Of a DNA stretch of 45,511 nt, positions 43,632 through 45,511 are shown piece after piece. Both the position numbers and the translations under genes were made by a program. The DNA comes from Fibrobacterota bacterium (GTDB lineage: Bacteria > Fibrobacterota > Chitinivibrionia > Chitinivibrionales > Chitinispirillaceae), in contig JAEYNR010000052.1 in the NCBI GenBank assembly GCA_023412475.1, forward strand, positions 1 to 45,511. Direction: 5' to 3'. The number at the start of each line of letters is the position of its first letter. Position 1 is the stretch's first letter. The notes below the pieces were generated by a model. That model had not been told where the DNA came from. It ran no database searches and saw nothing but the letters and a program-made list of their open reading frames with translations.

Positions 43632-44990
43632 TTAGAGAGGCTCCCATCCCAGTTTACGAAGATGAGTATAATAACTTACACCTTTAGGGGGTCTCATCGA
43701 TCTTTGACTACGACGTTGTAGATGAGTCTTAAGACGCAAAAGAATATACCAGTTTATTGACCGGAATGCTTTACGGGGGTATCCATATTTAAAATAATTT
43801 GCCCAGCCTCTGCACTGTAAATTAATATCCAGTATGATTTCTCTTACTGGTTTGAAACACATCTCAGAGCCAGTCATTTCTTTTATGGCATCCCTTTCCC
43901 GTTGCATCGATTTTCCAGACGGTATAATATTAAGATAGTGAAAATCTCTTCCTTTAAGATCCTTGTCATACCTGAAGGTAAAGCCAAGAAAGTTCAATGA
44001 TTCTCCTCTCTTACCTACATTTACACATCTGGTCTTATCACGGTTAATCTGCAAATCAAATCGCTTTTCAAGCATCGATTCCGCATAAACAACTATTTGA
44101 CTGCCAACATAACGAGCCAATATAACAAAATCATCCGCATAGCGAACCATTCGTGCATTTGCCCAGTTACGAGGTCCATTCGCTCCATTGAACACTTTAT
44201 CAAACCAGTGCAGGAACAAGTTTGCCAGTAAAGGAGAAATAACACCACCTTGTGGTGTCCCCTGTTTAGGCTTTGTTACTCGTTTTCTGCCTTGTTCATC
44301 ATGGTCTTCTATAGGAGCTTCGAGCCATTTGCGTATCAGATTCAGTACCGACCTATCGGTTATCCGCTTCTGCAAACAGGCAACCAGCTTATCATGGGGA
44401 ATAGTGTCAAAGTAGCTCTTAAGATCTGCATCATAAATCGCAGTCCGACCTTCTTTCAGGTTCCTTTTAATCTCTTCCAGTGCATCATGTGCTGAGCGTT
44501 CAGGTCGAAATCCAAATGAACATTCCAGAAAATCAGCCTCAAATATTGGCTCTATTATCAATAGTGCCGCTGTTTGTGCAACCCGATCTTTTATTGTTGG
44601 TATACCAAGGGGTCTTTGTCCTCCGTTTGATTTAGGTATGTAAACCCGCTTCACACGATTCGGACGATAGGTCTTCCTCTTAAGGGATTCATGCAGTTCC
44701 GCCAGAAATCCTTCGATTCCTTTGGAATGTTGCTCTATTTCCTTAAAGGTAATTCCATCAACACCTGCTGCACCATTGCGACTTCGTGCAATTTGCCACG
44801 CCGCATTCAAAACGTCAAGCCTGTAAATCCTGTCATATAACGCATAGAACCGGAATTGAGGCTCCTGTTTCGCTTTCATGTAAAGTTTCTGTCTCAGTTG
44901 GGAAAGTTTCTCCGGTAGTGCAACCCCCTTGGTTCCTAAGAACGCAGGTATTTCGTCCTGCCAGTTTTCCGTAGTGTAGCTTTCGCTCAA
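43632..44990 (-). CDS. ltrA: Group II intron reverse transcriptase/maturase
   Basis: 452 residues. RT blocks: RSRNGAAGVDGITFKEIE, YRPNRVKRVYIPKSNGGQRPLGIPTIKDRVAQ can be followed into SFGFRPERSAHDAL, DADLKSYFDTIPHD, GTPQGGVISPLLANLFLHW and the active-site VRYADDFVIL, all intact. The thumb/maturase domain X follows (REIILDINLQCRGWANYF, KAFRSINWYILLRLK). The protein ends at YYTHLRKLGWEPL with no H-N-H endonuclease domain, so target-primed copying would use another primer source. A TTG start at 44990 is supported by AAAGGAG about 9 nt upstream. It splices its own intron and drives retrohoming. Confidence 0.95.
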   Translation of the reverse strand: MSESYTTENWQDEIPAFLGTKGVALPEKLSQLRQKLYMKAKQEPQFRFYALYDRIYRLDVLNAAWQIARSRNGAAGVDGITFKEIEQHSKGIEGFLAELHESLKRKTYRPNRVKRVYIPKSNGGQRPLGIPTIKDRVAQTAALLIIEPIFEADFLECSFGFRPERSAHDALEEIKRNLKEGRTAIYDADLKSYFDTIPHDKLVACLQKRITDRSVLNLIRKWLEAPIEDHDEQGRKRVTKPKQGTPQGGVISPLLANLFLHWFDKVFNGANGPRNWANARMVRYADDFVILARYVGSQIVVYAESMLEKRFDLQINRDKTRCVNVGKRGESLNFLGFTFRYDKDLKGRDFHYLNIIPSGKSMQRERDAIKEMTGSEMCFKPVREIILDINLQCRGWANYFKYGYPRKAFRSINWYILLRLKTHLQRRSQRSMRPPKGVSYYTHLRKLGWEPL

Positions 44991-45511
44991 GCGGCTCTCC
45001 TTTCTTCTGACTCCACATATCTAAGGTAAGGCTCCTTTGCTCCATCAGATTTCTCTGACTTCTTCGCTACTATGAGCCTTTCCGACTTCCATATCAGCAG
45101 CCTTAACAGTTATTGTTTCCCATCAAAGCCTTGAGCTGGGACTCAGCCAATATGGATCTCCCAGGTTCCTTGACCATTCTTTCGGTACGCGCTCTCCCTA
45201 ACAACCCCGAGACGTCCTGTAACTGCATTTGCTTATTTCTTCATTACAGATAATAGATTTCAACATCTCAGAAAGTCTGATCACGTCTTTAGCGTAACGA
45301 GGCTAAATCGGGTTCACGCCTAAGCATTAGGGCTCGCACCTTTGAGATATCAAGAGGTTTTCTCTTGTTCGCCACCTCGTAACGGAGGTGACCGGCCAGC
45401 TCCCCTTGTTCGGTTACCCTTACAAGAGTGGCCGTCTCTACATGCCATATAAGCAATTAACATGGATAGATCCTTTCATCTATCAAGAATGGCCAGTTCG
45501 ACTGGCACACC

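Larger units (their letters stand above)
43521..45510 (-). mobile_element. Group II intron, essentially complete
   Basis: A ~1990-nt ribozyme retroelement on the minus strand. The 5' end reads GTGTGCCAG at 45510 (consensus GUGYG). Domain V (about 43556-43590) has the AAGCCGTATACGGG arm, GAAA-type loop and matching TACGTACGGTTT arm, including the catalytic AGC. Domain VI (about 43521-43555) ends CTACTCTAC, a usual 3' end with the branch A nearby. The reverse transcriptase gene lies in domain IV. Only one base of the 5' exon is in the window, so the target site cannot be fully judged. The insertion is intergenic, beyond the FadL-family gene. Confidence 0.9.

Noticed and set aside
44833..45045. 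70-aa frame upstream of the reverse transcriptase
   Set aside because: Overlaps the RT gene in another frame within the intron, with no family match.

Overview
Likely host (inference): a free-living, motile, Gram-negative bacterium of the FCB group, most like a flagellated relative of Fibrobacterota (Chitinispirillia/Chitinivibrionia type). Supporting signs are OmpA-like proteins with thrombospondin type 3 repeats, a FadL-type outer membrane channel, two secreted proteins ending in a C-terminal sorting-type beta domain like that of type IX secretion cargo, GTP-type PEP carboxykinase, a clostridial-type single-chain PurL, and a flagellin with a sigma-28 promoter. No rRNA gene, credible tRNA or CRISPR array was seen.

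Layout. 1-4281: purL (minus strand), flanked by repeat-rich non-coding DNA. 4282-8093: a long non-coding stretch around one gene (5520-7484) that fuses a ferredoxin domain, an H-cluster hydrogenase-like domain, a second Fe-S domain and a methyl-accepting chemotaxis signalling domain; an 18-bp-core direct repeat lies on each side. 8094-12672: a secreted parallel beta-helix protein, then an AT-rich accessory stretch with a 66-aa unknown, a HAD-fold protein lacking its nucleophile, a truncated flavodoxin and a TetR regulator with a clear operator-like inverted repeat. 12673-20672 (all minus): a GT4 glycosyltransferase with a TPR tail, a subtilisin-like exported protease, and two tandem 625-aa OmpA/TSP3 paralogues ending at a strong terminator. 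20887: an HDOD protein, divergent.

22000-27667 (minus) is a carboxylation operon: pckG, accD, accA, and a carboxyltransferase whose C-terminus looks like a complete AccB-type biotin carrier. It would link PEP/oxaloacetate/pyruvate exchange with malonyl-CoA synthesis. A DUF2294 protein and a PAS-GGDEF protein follow. 29709-35996 (minus) carries the housekeeping cluster ffh-rpsP-rimM-trmD-rplS, closed by a terminator, then two tandem cyclic-nucleotide-binding-domain proteins and a SpoU methyltransferase joined by 4-nt start/stop overlaps.

36227-43047 (plus): tadA, flagellin (its sigma-28 promoter overlaps the tadA stop codon), a Wza-like export protein, a Wzc-like BY-kinase, and a FadL-family porin. 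The right edge is a nearly complete group II intron (43521-45510, minus) with its reverse transcriptase; its 5' end is one base inside the window.

The best candidate for an under-described system is the predicted soluble H2-sensing chemoreceptor at 5520-7484. Second is the carboxyltransferase-BCCP fusion inside the accD-accA operon.
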